DNA of 64,000 nt from positions 1,488,001 through 1,552,000 of the forward strand of contig QRDG01001525.1 of assembly GCA_012064385.1 (NCBI GenBank), written 5' to 3'. The notes beneath the pieces were generated by a model. The model had not been told where the DNA came from and did not search any database. It saw nothing but the letters and a program-made list of their open reading frames with translations. Shown in pieces: positions 33,438 to 45,250 of the stretch (positions are counted from its first letter, which is position 1; each line of letters begins with the position of its first letter). This DNA is from Puccinellia tenuiflora. Its lineage: Eukaryota; Streptophyta; Magnoliopsida; Poales; Poaceae. A program made the translations under genes and the position numbers.

Positions 33438-36400
33438 GAAAGCGCGCTCGTCGCCTTCCTCAGGGCAAACTCTGACATGTTCGCATGGACACCGTCAGAT
33501 ATGTCCGGCGTACCGAGGGAGGTGATCGAGCACCACTTAGCCGTGTGTCCAAACGCACGCCCCGTGAAGCAAAAGGCGCGACGTCAAGCGCCAGAAAAGC
33601 AAGATTTCATCGTCAAGGAAGTAGAAAAGTTGAAGAAAGCAAGCATCATCAAGGAAGTTGTCCATCCCACGTGGCTCGCCAACGGTGTTGTCGTTCCCAA
33701 GCACACCGGAGGAAGCCGCCTCTGCATCGACTTCACCGACCTCAACAAGGCCTGCCCCAAGGACCCCTATCCCCTCCCGAGGATCGACCAGATCGTGGAC
33801 TCCACCGCCGGCTGCGCACTCCTCTGTTTTCTGGATGCCTTCTCTGGTTACCACCAGATCAAGATGGCAAAGGAAGACGAGGAGAAGACAGCATTTCTCA
33901 CCCCTTGTGGTGTGTTTTGCTACGTCTGCATGCCCTTCGGCTTGAAGAATGCCGGCGCCACTTTCCAGCGTCTCATGAGGATCGCCTTGGGGGCTCAAAT
34001 GGGGAGGAACGCAGAGGCCTACGTCGACGACATCGTGGTCAAGACTCGCGAGGAGGACACGCTCATCAAGGACCTCGAGGAGACCTTTGCCAACCTGCGC
34101 AAGGTGAACATCAAGCTGAACCCCGCCAAGTGCGTCTTCGGGGTCCCTTCAGGCAAGCTCCTCGGGTTCCTGGTGTCCCATCGCGGCATCGAAGCAAACC
34201 CCGACAAGATCAAGGCCATAGAAGAAATGCAGCCTCCTCGTCGCCTCAAGGACATGCAACGCTTGGCGGGATGTATGGCCAGCCTCGGCCGGTTCATCTC
34301 CAAGTTCGGCGAAAGGGCGCTGCCATTTTTCAAGATTATGAAGCGGTCTGGTCCTTTCAAGTGGACCCCTGAAGCGGCAAAAGCCTTCGAGGATCTGAAG
34401 AAATACCTGGCGAGCCCACCCATCATGGTTGCCCCACGCCCTCGCGAGCCTCTGAAGCTGTATCTTGCAGCCACTCCTCAGACGGCAAGCGCGGTCTTGG
34501 TGGCTGAAAGGGAAGAGCCAGTTCTCGTCAAGCAGAGCCACGCCTCGACAAGCCCAGAACTCCACGACAAGGAAGCAGCCTCGACAAGCACCCAGCCTCT
34601 ACAAGCAGGGCCTCAAGAGACCCTCAACAAGGACTCCACCGGGCCTCGAGAGGAGCCCACTGCTGCCACGCCTACAACTACCCTCGTCGAGCATCCCGTG
34701 TACTTCGTCAGCACAGTGCTACGAGATGCTCGCGAGCGCTACTCCATGCAGCAAAAGCTCCTCTTCTCGCTCCTCAGCGCCTCCAGAAAGCTGCGCCACT
34801 ACTTCCAGGGTCACCCCATCAAGGTGGTCACCTCATATCCCCTGGAGCAAGTCCTGCGCAACCCAAACGCGACAGATCGCGTCGCGAGCTGGGGCATCGA
34901 GCTGCAACCCTTCGAGCTGGAATTTGACACCACAAGAGTCATCAAGGGCAGGGCGCTAGCTGATTTCATGGCTGAATGGACGGACACACGCGTAGAAGAG
35001 CCTCAAGAAGAACAAGCTACAACCTCAGGACAGACAGAGCCCGGCTACTGGACCATGCACTTCGACGGCGCCTTCGCGGCCCGGAGTGCAGGGGCTGGGG
35101 CTGTCCTCACCTCACCAACAGGCGACAAGCTATATTACGCCGTCCAGTTGTGCTTCAAGGACCACGACAAGGTCTCCAACAACATCGCCGAATACGAGGG
35201 CCTCCTCGCTGGGCTCAGAGCCGCCATCGCCCTCGGCATCAAGCGCATCCTCATCAAGGGCGACTCTCAGCTCCTCGTCAACTTCTCCAACAAAAGCTAC
35301 ACGCCTAAGGACACCTACATGGTGGCCTATCTTGAAGAGGTACGCAAGCTCGAGAAGCACTTCAGGGGCATGGAACTCAAGCATATTCCGCGAGGAGAGA
35401 ACCAAGAAGCCGATGACCTCGCCAAGCGAGCAGCAAAGAGAGAAGCCCAGCAGCCTGGAGTGTTTGAGGAGAGACTCGCCAAGGCCTCCGTCAAGCAACC
35501 AGTGGTCAACATAAGCGTTCAAGAGGAGCTCCCACCAGCCCCGCCAAGTGGAGCACCAAACTGTGGGTTGCCCTCAGGCGATCGCTTGTTGATGACTTTG
35601 GTACGCCAAGACACTGGTTGGATCGACGAGATCAAGCGCTACCTGCAAGACCGAGTCCTTCCCGAAGAAGATGCAGAAGCTGAGAGAATTGCTCGCCAGG
35701 CCAAGTCCTACTGCCTCCACGACGGAGACCTGTACCGTAAGCGCCCCAATGGGGTTGCGTTGCGGTGCGTCCCTGCCGAGGAAGGCCGCCAGCTCATCAA
35801 CGACATCCACAGTGGAGAATGCGGCCATCACTCGTCCTCGCGCACCTTGGCAGGCAAGGTTTTCCGAAGCGGCTTCTACTGGCCCTCTGTCCTTCAAGAT
35901 GCAGCTGAAATTGTCCAGTCCTGCGACGCCTGCCAATTCCACGCCAAGCAGATCCACCAGCCTGCACAAGGACTCCAGACGATCCCGCTCTCCTGGCCGT
36001 TCGCGGTCTGGGGGCTGGACCTGCTGGGACCTTTCCCGCGAGCGCTCGGGGGCTACCGCTACCTCTACGTCGCCATCGACAAGTTCACCAAGTGGCCCGA
36101 GGTGGAACCCGTGCGCACCATTCCGGCGAAATCAGCGGTGAAATTCATCAGGAGCTTGGTCTGCCGCTTCGGCGTGCCCAACCGCATTATCACCGACAAC
36201 GGCTCACAGTTCACCAGCGGCGCCTTCAAGTCCTACTGCGGCAGCCTCGGCGCCCAAATCTGCTACGCCTCGGTGGCTCACCCACGCAGCAATGGACAAG
36301 CCGAGCGAGCCAATGCTGAGGTGCTCAAGGGCCTCAAGACGAGAAGCTTCAACCGCCTCAAGGCCAGCGGCAAGAACTGGATCGACGAGCTCCCCTCGGT

Positions 36401-36854
36401 GCTCTGGTCCATCCGCACCACGCCAACAAAGCCAACTGGCGAGACGCCATTCTCCCTCGTCTACGGCGCCGAAGCCGTCCTCCCCAGCGAGATCACCCAC
36501 GGCTCTCCGCGAGTCTTGGCCTTCAAGGAGGCCGAGCTGGATGAGCTCCGCAACGACGACCTGCTGCTGCTTGAAGGGCTCCGCCGCAATGCGGCCCTGA
36601 GAGCGGCAAGGTACCAGCAAGATCTCCGCCGCTACCACAGCCGTCACATCCGCCCGCGCACTCTCGAAGCAGGGGACCTTGTCCTGAGGAGAATCCTCTC
36701 CAGGGAAGGTCTCCACAAGCTCTCACCAATGTGGGAAGGGCCCTACAGAGTCGTGCACATCGCCAGGCCTGGCTCTGCGCGGCTCGAGACGGAGGACGGC
36801 GTCCCCATCGCCAACCCCTGGAACATCCAGCACCTGCGCAAGTTCTACCCCTGA
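33438..36854 (+). CDS. pol: Gypsy-B pol: RT, RNase H (two), integrase
   Basis: 1138 codons in frame with gag-pro after the TAG, 1125 if counted from ATG 33477. RT: LCIDFTDLNKACPKD, LCFLDAFSGYHQIKM, active site YVDD (34020-34031). The RNase H that normally follows RT has lost its aspartates (LAATP, VTSYPLE). A second RNase H follows, with Asp at 35064 (HFDGAF), Glu at 35190 and Asp at 35262, the Tat-lineage arrangement. Integrase: an H-H-C-C zinc finger (35800-35940), Asp 36018, Asp 36195 (ITDNGSQF) and Glu 36303, which gives D-x35-E. The C-terminus has a WEGPYRV motif and no clear chromodomain. It copies the element RNA to DNA and inserts it in the nucleus. No lesion seen, so this could be a source of enzyme for defective relatives. 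Confidence 0.95.
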   Translation, partial: ESALVAFLRANSDMFAWTPSDMSGVPREVIEHHLAVCPNARPVKQKARRQAPEKQDFIVKEVEKLKKASIIKEVVHPTWLANGVVVPKHTGGSRLCIDFTDLNKACPKDPYPLPRIDQIVDSTAGCALLCFLDAFSGYHQIKMAKEDEEKTAFLTPCGVFCYVCMPFGLKNAGATFQRLMRIALGAQMGRNAEAYVDDIVVKTREEDTLIKDLEETFANLRKVNIKLNPAKCVFGVPSGKLLGFLVSHRGIEANPDKIKAIEEMQPPRRLKDMQRLAGCMASLGRFISKFGERALPFFKIMKRSGPFKWTPEAAKAFEDLKKYLASPPIMVAPRPREPLKLYLAATPQTASAVLVAEREEPVLVKQSHASTSPELHDKEAASTSTQPLQAGPQETLNKDSTGPREEPTAATPTTTLVEHPVYFVSTVLRDARERYSMQQKLLFSLLSASRKLRHYFQGHPIKVVTSYPLEQVLRNPNATDRVASWGIELQPFELEFDTTRVIKGRALADFMAEWTDTRVEEPQEEQATTSGQTEPGYWTMHFDGAFAARSAGAGAVLTSPTGDKLYYAVQLCFKDHDKVSNNIAEYEGLLAGLRAAIALGIKRILIKGDSQLLVNFSNKSYTPKDTYMVAYLEEVRKLEKHFRGMELKHIPRGENQEADDLAKRAAKREAQQPGVFEERLAKASVKQPVVNISVQEELPPAPPSGAPNCGLPSGDRLLMTLVRQDTGWIDEIKRYLQDRVLPEEDAEAERIARQAKSYCLHDGDLYRKRPNGVALRCVPAEEGRQLINDIHSGECGHHSSSRTLAGKVFRSGFYWPSVLQDAAEIVQSCDACQFHAKQIHQPAQGLQTIPLSWPFAVWGLDLLGPFPRALGGYRYLYVAIDKFTKWPEVEPVRTIPAKSAVKFIRSLVCRFGVPNRIITDNGSQFTSGAFKSYCGSLGAQICYASVAHPRSNGQAERANAEVLKGLKTRSFNRLKASGKNWIDELPSVLWSIRTTPTKPTGETPFSLVYGAEAVLPSEITHGSPRVLAFKEAELDELRNDDLLLLEGLRRNAALRAARYQQDLRRYHSRHIRPRTLEAGDLVLRRILSREGLHKLSPMWEGPYRVVHIARPGSARLETEDGVPIANPWNIQHLRKFYP

Positions 36855-38151
36855 TCGTCCTCGACGAGCAACTTTTTGCAAGCAACTTTTTGCGCCAAGG
36901 GAGAATTCAGCACCAACATCCTCCACGAGGAAAAATTTCGGGCTCCCCTCTCTACTATACGTTGCCGCGGGCCGTTCGAGAAGACTCCCAAGCCACCAAG
37001 CCTCGGCAAGGTGACTTCTTCAAGCACCATGCCCTGGCGACGTGGACCCCCATGCCCAGACATGGCGGGACACAGGCTCTTCAAGCCACCCCCGCCTAGG
37101 GGCCCCCTGAGCTCTCTCTACATGCGTCTGCCACGGGCACGCCCCCTCGAGAGTCTCAGCCACAGCATGTGGACCCCATGCCCAGAGCATGGCGGATTTT
37201 TGTAATTCTGGCCACGCCAGTGTAATGAACCTCTGTTTCAGGTCAACTTGAACCTTTTGCGCTTCGCGCCTGCAGTTTAATTTCTGCTTTGGTAAGCATT
37301 TATGATATTTGCATCTTGTCCTTGCTCGTATGATCCTCCATGTGCATCTCGCGAGCGGGGGCTAGCATGGTGCCTGTGCCTCGGGAGCATCCCAGCAGCA
37401 CCTTAAACCCAAGGGATCCGAGCTCTGAACTAGCGGGTCAGCTCTCATGCATGTCAACTCCCAGGGAGCTCTGAACTCATGGGTCAGCTCCCGTGCACGT
37501 CAACTCACCAAGGATCACCAAAACCTTGGTGCCTGTTCTCCTCGCAAGACACACATGAAGGAACCTACGAGCGCGCATAAGTTACCTAGCTATGTACTGC
37601 TTGTGGGTGCACCTATCTGTCCAAACGCAGGGAAGCAGGTCCAAGCAAGCCTCAGGCAACCTCGAGAAGAAAATGCCTCGACAGGGAACTAAACACCCCC
37701 TACAAGGCCAAAACGCCTCTCCAGGGAACCAACACCCCCTCCAAGGCAGACAATGCCTCGCGAAGCTAAGTCCAAACACTTGGTCAATTTTTCCCTTCGC
37801 TGGCTTTTGTCCCTCGAACCTCTTTTCTCTCTCCTATGCCTCATGGGCTGCTTGCGCGTTAAAGGGGAACCCCAGGCATCGCGCCTCGCGGGATCTTACT
37901 TCTCGAGGCCTCACGCACCCCCCGGCCTTGTAGAGCCCTGACGCTCGCATACCGAAGCGGCGGTGGTGTAGCGCTAAGAGAGGGTCCTAAAACGTAGAGC
38001 AAAAAAGACATGAAAGGGAAGACAAAAGCCTCTCGAGGGGCACACGCCAAGCACATCTAATTAAAGCATCAATAAGTCTTTACAAAAGTTTATACAAGCA
38101 AAAGGCTAAGACACTTGGGCGCCTTGTGCACGTCCAGCTGCAGGAAGAAGC
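36855..38151. other. Gypsy-B spacer between pol and antisense gene
   Basis: Non-coding. Contains near-repeats 'tggaccccatgcccagacatgg' style (37040, 37170) and 'aactcccagggagctctgaact'-like phrases (37420-37480). The 3' ends of pol and of the antisense gene face each other here, so overlapping transcript ends are likely. Confidence 0.55.
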
Positions 38152-41100
38152 TCAGGCCTGTGCGCCCCCTGAGGTGCTCGCGCCGCCCGCGGGGCGCTCC
38201 TCTTCCTCTTCAGCGTCCTCCTCGCTGCCGCCATCGCCTTCGAAAACCACGGCTTGGTCGAATTTCTTGGCGTACGCCTCCGCAGCCTCCTGTATCGCTT
38301 TCGTGCGGAAGCTGGGGTCGCTGAGCCCTGTCACAGCCGCGAGGTCGATGGAGGCGTCGAGCCGCTTGAGGTTGCAGAAGATGTTGGCGGTGGCGACGAC
38401 GAGGAGGTCGCGGCTCTCCGCCACGACGCGCGCGTCAAACTCTTTCGCGGTCTCTTCGATCCCCCCGAGGAACTGCTCGAAGAAGGAGTTGTACGCCGCT
38501 CCGTCATCGCCCCCTCTTGCGTCGAATGCAGGAAGTTCAATCCTGAAGTTGTCCGCGATGGCGCGCGCACGCTGCACCAGGCTTTCGAACATGAGCCGGC
38601 GCTGGCGCGACATGGCCCGGCCGTGACTCTCCTTGTCCCGCGCCTGCTCAACAAGGTTGGCGACCGGCCCCACCTGCTGTTGGAGCTCGAGCAGGTCCTC
38701 CTCCAGGGCCGTGACCTTGGATTCGGCGCAGGCTTGGGCCTCCTGGGCGCTCTGGAGGAGAGGAGCCGTCTCCTGCACCTTCTTCTCGAGGACGTCGATG
38801 CGGTCCAGGAGCTCCTGGCGCTTGGTCACGAAGCGCTCCTCTTGCTTCGCGAGGTTGGCCCTGTATTCTGCAGAGAGTTCCTCCCGGGCGAGCTTGACCT
38901 TGGCGTCGGCGTCGTCCTCCGCCTTCTTCTGCCTCTTGGCGAGGTCGGCGTTGGCCTTCTCCATGCGCTCCGAGTAGGTGGCCTCGCCCCGGGCCACCTT
39001 GTCCTCGCGGGCCTTGAGCTGCTCCTCACGGATGGCCTGGTCCTTCTCGAGCATTTGGACCTGCTCCTCGCGCCGCTGCAGCTCTCCTCCGCGCTGTGTC
39101 AGCTCCGCCTCGCGCACTGCCAGATGGCCCTCGCGAGCCTCCAGCAGCTCGCGCTGCTCCTTCAGGCTGGCCCGTGTGTCCTCGGACTCGGCAGCAAATT
39201 GCTGCCGTGCGGCCGCCAGCCCCTGGTGCACGGAGGCAGTCTCCGCCTCGAGTGCCTCCCGGTCGGCGTCCAGCTGGTCCATGACCTCCTGCGCCTCCCG
39301 CTTGACGCTGTCGCGGGTCTCCTTGGCGAAGCGGAGGGCCTCTTGGCGCTCTGCCTGAGCCGCCGCGTCCTGGCGGCGGCAGGACTCCACCCTCTCTTGG
39401 AGGAGGGACCAGGCCTCGCCCAGCCTCGCTCGCTCCGCCGCGATGGCGGCCTCCTCCCTGATGAGCTCGTCCTCCACCTCGCCAAGGGCTTGCAGGGCCC
39501 GATTGACGACGACCCGGCGGCGAGCCGCTCGCGGCTCCCGCCGCACCAAGGTTCCCGCACCACTGCCAGGTGCGGAGGCCTCGATCCTTGTCGAGGCGCC
39601 CGAGGCCTCCTGCCTTGGGCTCACCGCCGCTTCTGGAGCGGCCAGGGGGCTTATGGGGGCGCCTCCCCTGTCGCCCGCTTCAAGGGCTCTCTGGGGGCTG
39701 GGCGTTCTCTCGCCCCCAGTTCCGGCGCTTGTGGGCTCCGGAGGCCCCTCTGCCTCCTGCTCCCCAAAAGGGCGCCACCTGCCCCTTCTGTGGCGGCCGC
39801 GTCCGCCGCGGCCTCGGTCGCGCCGGCCCCTCTCGAGGGAGCCTCCTCCTCCTCCCCTGGAGGCTGCTCCAGGACGATCTCCTCGTCCATCCTCTCCTCC
39901 TCTGTCTCCTGCTGGACGGGAGGAGTGGCCGCCCCGGTTGGTGGCGGCGGTGCCGCTTCTTCAACCTCCTCAACCACGTGGTGCGCCACCACGGGAAGAG
40001 TCACCACCCGAGACGACGATGGCGCCGTCTCTTCATCCACCTCCTCTGTGCGCTGCTCCGCCACGGGAGGAGCTGCTGCCCGACCTGGCGACGGCGCTGC
40101 TTCCTCCGTCACCACCTCCGCGCGGCGCTCGCTCGCGGGAGGAACAGATGCTTGCTGCGGCTCGCCCGCCGCAGGCGTCTCCACAGAGGCGCTGGTGATC
40201 TCTCCAACCTTGTGGAGCCTCCGCCTCTTTGGCACCGCAGGCTCCCTGAAAGAAAGACAAGTCTGAGGTCCTCCAAGGGGATCTTCGAGAAGTGAAGCAG
40301 CAAAGAAAAAGAAGAATCGAGACTTACTCGCCGGCCATCACCCACACCCTCTTCTTCACCCTGGGTGGCTGGGTGTTGCTTGCTCCGGCCTCCTCTGGAG
40401 GCACCCTTGCCTCCTCGCGAGAAGCGCTCCTCGCTGTCGCGGCGCTTCTGTCGCGGACAGCCTTGGAGCGGGGCTCGCTGCGCCCACCCCCGCTGCCGCT
40501 CATCTCCTTCTCCCCCTCAACGCGCTTGGAGCGAGCGACGTAGAAGGCGCCCTCCTCATCGCTGGAGGAGAGCACCTGGAGGTCCACGTCGGCGGGAATG
40601 CTCCTCGAGGAGCTGACGGAGCCTCTCGAGGGGTTGGCGCCCCTCGCCACTTCATCCTCGCCAACAGGGCTGGCGCCTGTCGACGCCTCGTCCCCGCCAA
40701 CAGAGCTGGCGCCCCTCGAGGCCTCGCCCTCGGTGGGTGCGTCCTCGGCTCCCGAGTCCTCTCCAGCCTCCTCCGCCTCCTCCTGCTCCGGGGGCGCATC
40801 CATGTTCTCCGGTTCCGCCGCCAACGGGTTGGGGCGGGGCCCGCGGTGGCCCGCGGGTACTATCCCCCACTCGTCGAACACCGGCATGCCCCGGCGATGC
40901 TCCGAGATGCTCTCCTCGGCGAAGGCGATGAGCGGACGTGCGTCGTCTACGGCAGGCAGCGGGATTGTTGTCTTGGAGACGAAGAGGACCCCCAGGACTT
41001 GGCTCAGCACCTCAGGCTGGAGGCTGTCTCGGCTTAGCCTCATCGCGTCCATCTTGTCCTTGTAGCTCCACATCGGCTCAGAGTGCCATTGGAGGGGGGC

Positions 41101-41877
41101 AATCCGGCGCCTCAAGAAGTCTCTGGCCACCATCTGGCCGGTGACCCCAGCCTCGCGGACACGCTGGATGTATGTGTACACCGCGTCGAGGTTTCGGCCG
41201 GTGAACTCTGCGCTCCCCCAGCGCGCCCACTTCGCCGGGGGCCCCTCAGGCACCTCCAGGAGGGGGTTCCTCATCTTGGCGTCGACGAAGAGCCACCGCT
41301 CGCGGAAGCCATCCACCTTCTTCGTCACCATGGTGATGGCATGCTCACCTTGCTAGGCGATGGGGATGTAGTTCTCGCTCCTGGCGGCGGCGATGCGGAA
41401 GGAGACGCAGCCGAGGTGCTCGCCGGCGGCGCTGCTCCGGAGAGAGTAAAAGCTGCGGAAGAGCTCCACCGAAGGGCGAATGCCGATGTAGGCCTCGCAA
41501 AAGTAGGCGAAGATGGAGAGAATGAGAATGGAGTTGGGGTGAAGATGGAGCAAGTGGATCTGGTACGTCTCCAGAATCGCCAGAAGGAAGTCAGAAAATG
41601 GCGGCACGAGGCCAGCATAGAGAGTGTGGAGGAAGACGGGGTAGAACTCGTCGGCGAGCCTGCTGCCGCTTGGCCTCATCTCGGTGGCCCCATGCTCGTT
41701 GGAGCCCGCCGCCACCATGTGACGCACCTTGGCTATCGCCGCCGCGGAGACGCGGGTCGGCGGCATCGCCGCCGTGAGGGCCGCACCGCGCAACGCCGCC
41801 GCCGACGCGCCGGCCGACGAGCCGGCCTGCACCGTGGCCTTGCCCTTCGCGTCGGTGCCCGCTTTCTTGGGTGCCAT
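38152..41877 (-). pseudogene. Gypsy-B antisense gene: Transposase_28-like head, coiled-coil tail
   Basis: Minus strand. Exon 1 runs 41877-40328; an intron (40246-40327, GTAAGT...TTTCAG) leads into exon 2, which ends at 38152. The head (MAPKKAG start; ILILSIFAYFCEAYIGI near 41500) matches the Transposase_28-type family. A Pro/Glu-rich middle follows. The last 490 residues are Ala/Glu/Arg-rich heptad sequence (38152-39624), a long coiled coil. Two lesions: an in-frame TAG at 41353-41355, and a frame change at a run of five Gs (plus strand) near 39652. Function unknown. It lies between pol and the 3' LTR, opposite to gag-pol. A 670-codon plus-strand frame over it (38254-40266) is its shadow. Confidence 0.8.
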
Positions 41878-42182
41878 CGCTCGCCGGAGAGGAAGAAGAC
41901 AACCGTGGAGAAGGAGCGCTCTGGAAAGAAGGAGTCGTTTGGAAGAAGTGGGCGGCGGAGCAATGGGAGAAGTGACGGGCGCAGTCTGCGCGCCCAGACT
42001 TTATTGACCGGGCGCCTGGTCGTGGCGGGTCCCACCACGACGCCCGTTGAAGCCGAGGAGATCGTGGCCGCGAGCGCAACCGTCGCGCTCCACGTGTCGC
42101 GGCCCTGGCAGGCTCTGTTGGGCCCTCGACGCTTCGCCTCCGTCGGCAACTCCGGCGTGCCCATCGTGGGCCCGGGGGCTAC
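41878..42182. other. Gypsy-B antisense upstream region and PPT
   Basis: Holds the presumed promoter of the antisense gene (weak AATAAAG on the minus strand near 42000) and ends in the PPT GGGCCCGGGGGCTAC (42168-42182) against the 3' LTR. CCGGGGGCTAC is the same PPT core as in Gypsy-C. Confidence 0.65.
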
Positions 42183-43193
42183 TGTCGGCACAGTGGAAAC
42201 CAGGGTACCACGGGCCGGCCCGCCAGGGCCCAAGGGACTCTTCAGCCTAATTTTCGCTAAGGACCAGGCTCTCAGCCTGTAGAGGCTCTCCAAGCCTGTC
42301 GAGTCTCGACAGGGGATCTCTCTGCAAGAAGGCGCCCCAAGGCGCCACCAGAAATTCGACTAAGGACTAAGCCGCGAAGCTTGCCGAGGCTTTTCGCCTC
42401 GGCAAGGCTTCCTTCCTCTCGAAGCCAGCTCTGCCTCCGCGGCAGAGCGCACATGGGCTCTGCGCTTCCCGCAGAGTCACTGGCGCGCCAAAGCGCGATG
42501 ACGCCAGCGCCCCAGTTGCCGTTCTGATGAATAAAGGGGTCAACAAAGCAGCGCCAAGCAAAGCGGACAACAAGGCTTGCCACTTTGGTGATAAGGAGAC
42601 CGCCTGCAGCTACGCTCCAACAGCGACGTCACCGCGGGACCCGTTCCACGCCAGCTGCGCCAGCCCACCGTCCTGGCTGGACGGTGCCTCTTTTCAGCTT
42701 TGGTGACGCTGCTCCCCTGCCGTGGACCGCGTCCATGGGCTCTACCTTTATGGTGGACTTCACCTTTATGGTGCACCGTGTCTCCTCCTTCGTCGGGATG
42801 TGGCAACCCTTCCCGCCCAAATGTTTGGGCGGAAGAGGACCAAGACGACTATAAAAGGAGGGAGGGCACTCCCGTGCCAAGGGTTCAATTTTCCTTTGGC
42901 TAGGACAGATCTAGGGTTTTAGCCATTGGCAGCCATCTCGAGCTCCACAAGCTCACCCTGTACCAAAAAACCTCTACAAGCAATACAGCCAAGCAGGACG
43001 TAGGGGTTTACCTCCACAAGAGGGCCCTGAACCTGGGTAATACCGCGCGTTCCTCTCTGCAGTGTTTCTCCTCCAGCGAGCCCGACGAGCACCGTCACCG
43101 TGGAACGTTGGAGGTTGTTTGACTCCGTGTTCAGCCCCTTGCTCGATTCTTACCTCGTGAGATACGCCCGGTTCCTGGGCCTATTCTCCGACA
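42183..43193 (+). repeat. Gypsy-B 3' LTR (1011 bp)
   Basis: TGTCGGCACAGTGG to CTCCGACA; TATAAAA at 42850-42856. Roughly 45 differences and several small indels from the 5' LTR by eye. Followed directly by element D gag with no duplication of the 5' flank. Confidence 0.95.
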
Positions 43194-45250
43194 GCTCTAG
43201 CTTCTAATGAGTTATGCAAATTTTTGAGTGTTGTAGTTTTTGAGTCAATCATGCCTCTCCGGAACGCTCATGAATTGTGGACAAAGCTTCAAGATAAATA
43301 CGGCAAGTCCATGACTATTGAGGATCATTGGTCTCCCTCTACCTCCGGGCGTAATGAGTTCTCAACTTTGTCTACTTCACCAAAATGTGGTAAGCCACAA
43401 ACTAATGTGATGGTGAGTAGTGATAGGTTGTGCAATAATGATAGTGAGCTCATTGTTGATGATCTTTTATCTCTATCTTGTTGCAATGCCTCATCTTTGG
43501 ACCTAAACACACATAGCACTATAAATGTCATACATGCTAGTGTTGATAGTCCTTGCATATCATGCAAAAATTGCTTGGATAAATCTCTTGATGATATTGT
43601 TGCCATGATAAAAATGCTTGTGTTTCCTCTAATTCTTTTATTATTGATAATGTAGAGGAAACTCAAATTTCTATGGAACAAGATGTGAACTTGTGTAGTT
43701 CTTTTATTAATTGTTCTTCTTCATCAACCATCTTTTGCCTTATGGCTAAATCCTCAAGTAGTGATGATAATGATAATGATAATAATGTTGAAGAAGATGA
43801 TGAGGATGATGATGACGAATCCTTTCATAAGAAAGGTCTAATGGTTCTTAATGCCCTTCCTAAAAATAAAAATGCTCATGCTATACTCTTTGAAATTATG
43901 GAAACCCTAATTGAGCGTGGGCTTACTATTAAGGCTTTGGAAGCAAGCCTTGTAGAAAAAGGAAGGATTGAAAAAGAGGATACGAATGAAAAAGCATCTT
44001 TAGAGGCGACTCTTGAGGAAGAGCAAGAGACTCGGGCTTCTCTTGAGGAGAAACTAGAATCTATTGAGGAGTCTCACAATGAAATAATTGCTAAAATCAT
44101 TAAAGAACGTGACCATGCTCATGCTAAATATAAAGTCACGAAAAAGGTAAATGCTAGCTTTAAGGAAGAGCTTGCCAAGTTTTCTTCTTCCATTACTAAT
44201 GATAATGATGCTTGTGCTACTAACTCCACTTGTTGTGAAGCATCTATTTTGAAGGAGAATGTTGAGCTAAGGGCTCAACTTGAGTTGCTAACTAGTAAGT
44301 ATGGGAAGTTGGAAGAAAGTCATGAAAAGCTATCTAGCTCTAATGATGATCTTCTAGCATCCTATGCTAGTCTAAAGTTAGCTCATGAGGCTATCACTAC
44401 CAAGGTAACATCTTGTGAGCCTCATGTGGAAAATGGCACAACTTTATCTAAAAATGCTATATTGCCATGTGCTAGTCCTAGTAGTTCATCCACTCATAAT
44501 GTTGGTACCTCTTGTGATGAATTACTTGCTTTGCCTTGTTGCTCTAACAATGATGCATCTACCTCCTCTAGTACTTGTATTGTCACTAACCATGTAGAGA
44601 AAAGAGGAGAGCTCAAGGCCCAAGCCACTTCTATGAAGAAAGGCTTGGAAAAGCGTCATGAAGGGAAGAGTGCACTTGAAAACATGTTGAGTGTGCAACA
44701 ATCCCCCAATGACAAGAGTGGACTTGGATTCAACTCCAACAACAAGAACAAGTCCAAGATTGATAAGAAGAAGGGCCAAGTACAAGTCAAGAATCCGGCC
44801 AAGATCATTTGCTTCAAGTGCAAGCTAGAAGGGCACCATGTTCGGGATTGCCCAATGAAGAAGAAGCCTCTTAGTGAGAAGCAACTAGGGAAGCAACCTC
44901 TTGTTCAATCTCATGCTCAACCACGAGTTGAACAACGGCCACCTCCTAAGAAGACTCAAGTCAATGCTCCTCAAGTCGAGGAGCCTATTAAGAAGAAAGA
45001 GAAGAGTCGATGTTGCTACCTTTGCCATGGCAAGGGTCACTTTGCTTCTTCATGCACTATCGGTAACCTATCCAACCCCATCTTAATTGATGATGTGTAT
45101 TCACTTAGAAAGGATAGAGTTGGCAATGTGTTTGCCAAATTTGTGGGAACTCAAAGTGGTGTCAAGAAAAGAACCATTTGGGCTGCCAAACCTATTGTGA
45201 CTAACCTCTTAGGACCCAACTTGGTTGGGGACCAACAAGCTCAAACTTGA
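43194..45250 (+). pseudogene. gag: Element D gag with two zinc knuckles
   Basis: The N-terminus is cut by Gypsy-B. The first part (to about 43610) has the Copia gag phrase MPLRNAHELWTKLQDKYGKS. A one-base frame change in an A-run near 43605-43612 leads into the second part, which stops at 45248-45250. That part has an acidic Asp/Asn stretch, a Glu/Lys-rich coiled coil (about 43930-44410), and two CCHC knuckles: CFKCKLEGHHVRDC (44810-44851) and CYLCHGKGHFASSC (45014-45055). Capsid and RNA-packaging protein if whole. The long acidic and coiled-coil insert recalls Sirevirus-type gag, which I infer only from layout. Codons are AT-rich, unlike the Gypsy genes nearby. Confidence 0.82.

Larger units (their letters stand above)
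29942..43193 (+). mobile_element. Gypsy-B: Tat-lineage Gypsy element with gag-pro, pol and antisense gene
   Basis: 13.25 kb with two LTRs (1018 and 1011 bp), a PBS, an open gag-pro frame, a TAG, an open pol frame, about 1.3 kb of spacer, an antisense gene (41877-38152) and a PPT. The degenerate first RNase H followed by a second, complete one places it in the Tat lineage (as in Grande and RIRE2). LTRs differ by roughly 4-5% by eye. There is no target duplication: the left flank is gtacg (Gypsy-A exon), the right gctct (element D gag). The coding frames look nearly intact. Confidence 0.92.

Noticed and set aside
38254..40266. 670-codon open frame on the plus strand
   Set aside because: It is the reverse shadow of the coiled-coil exon of the Gypsy-B antisense gene; GC-rich coding DNA keeps the opposite strand open. 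Leu/Val/Gly-rich product with no domain.
41083..42282. 399-codon plus-strand frame running into the Gypsy-B 3' LTR
   Set aside because: Opposite strand of the antisense gene plus LTR sequence; no domain.
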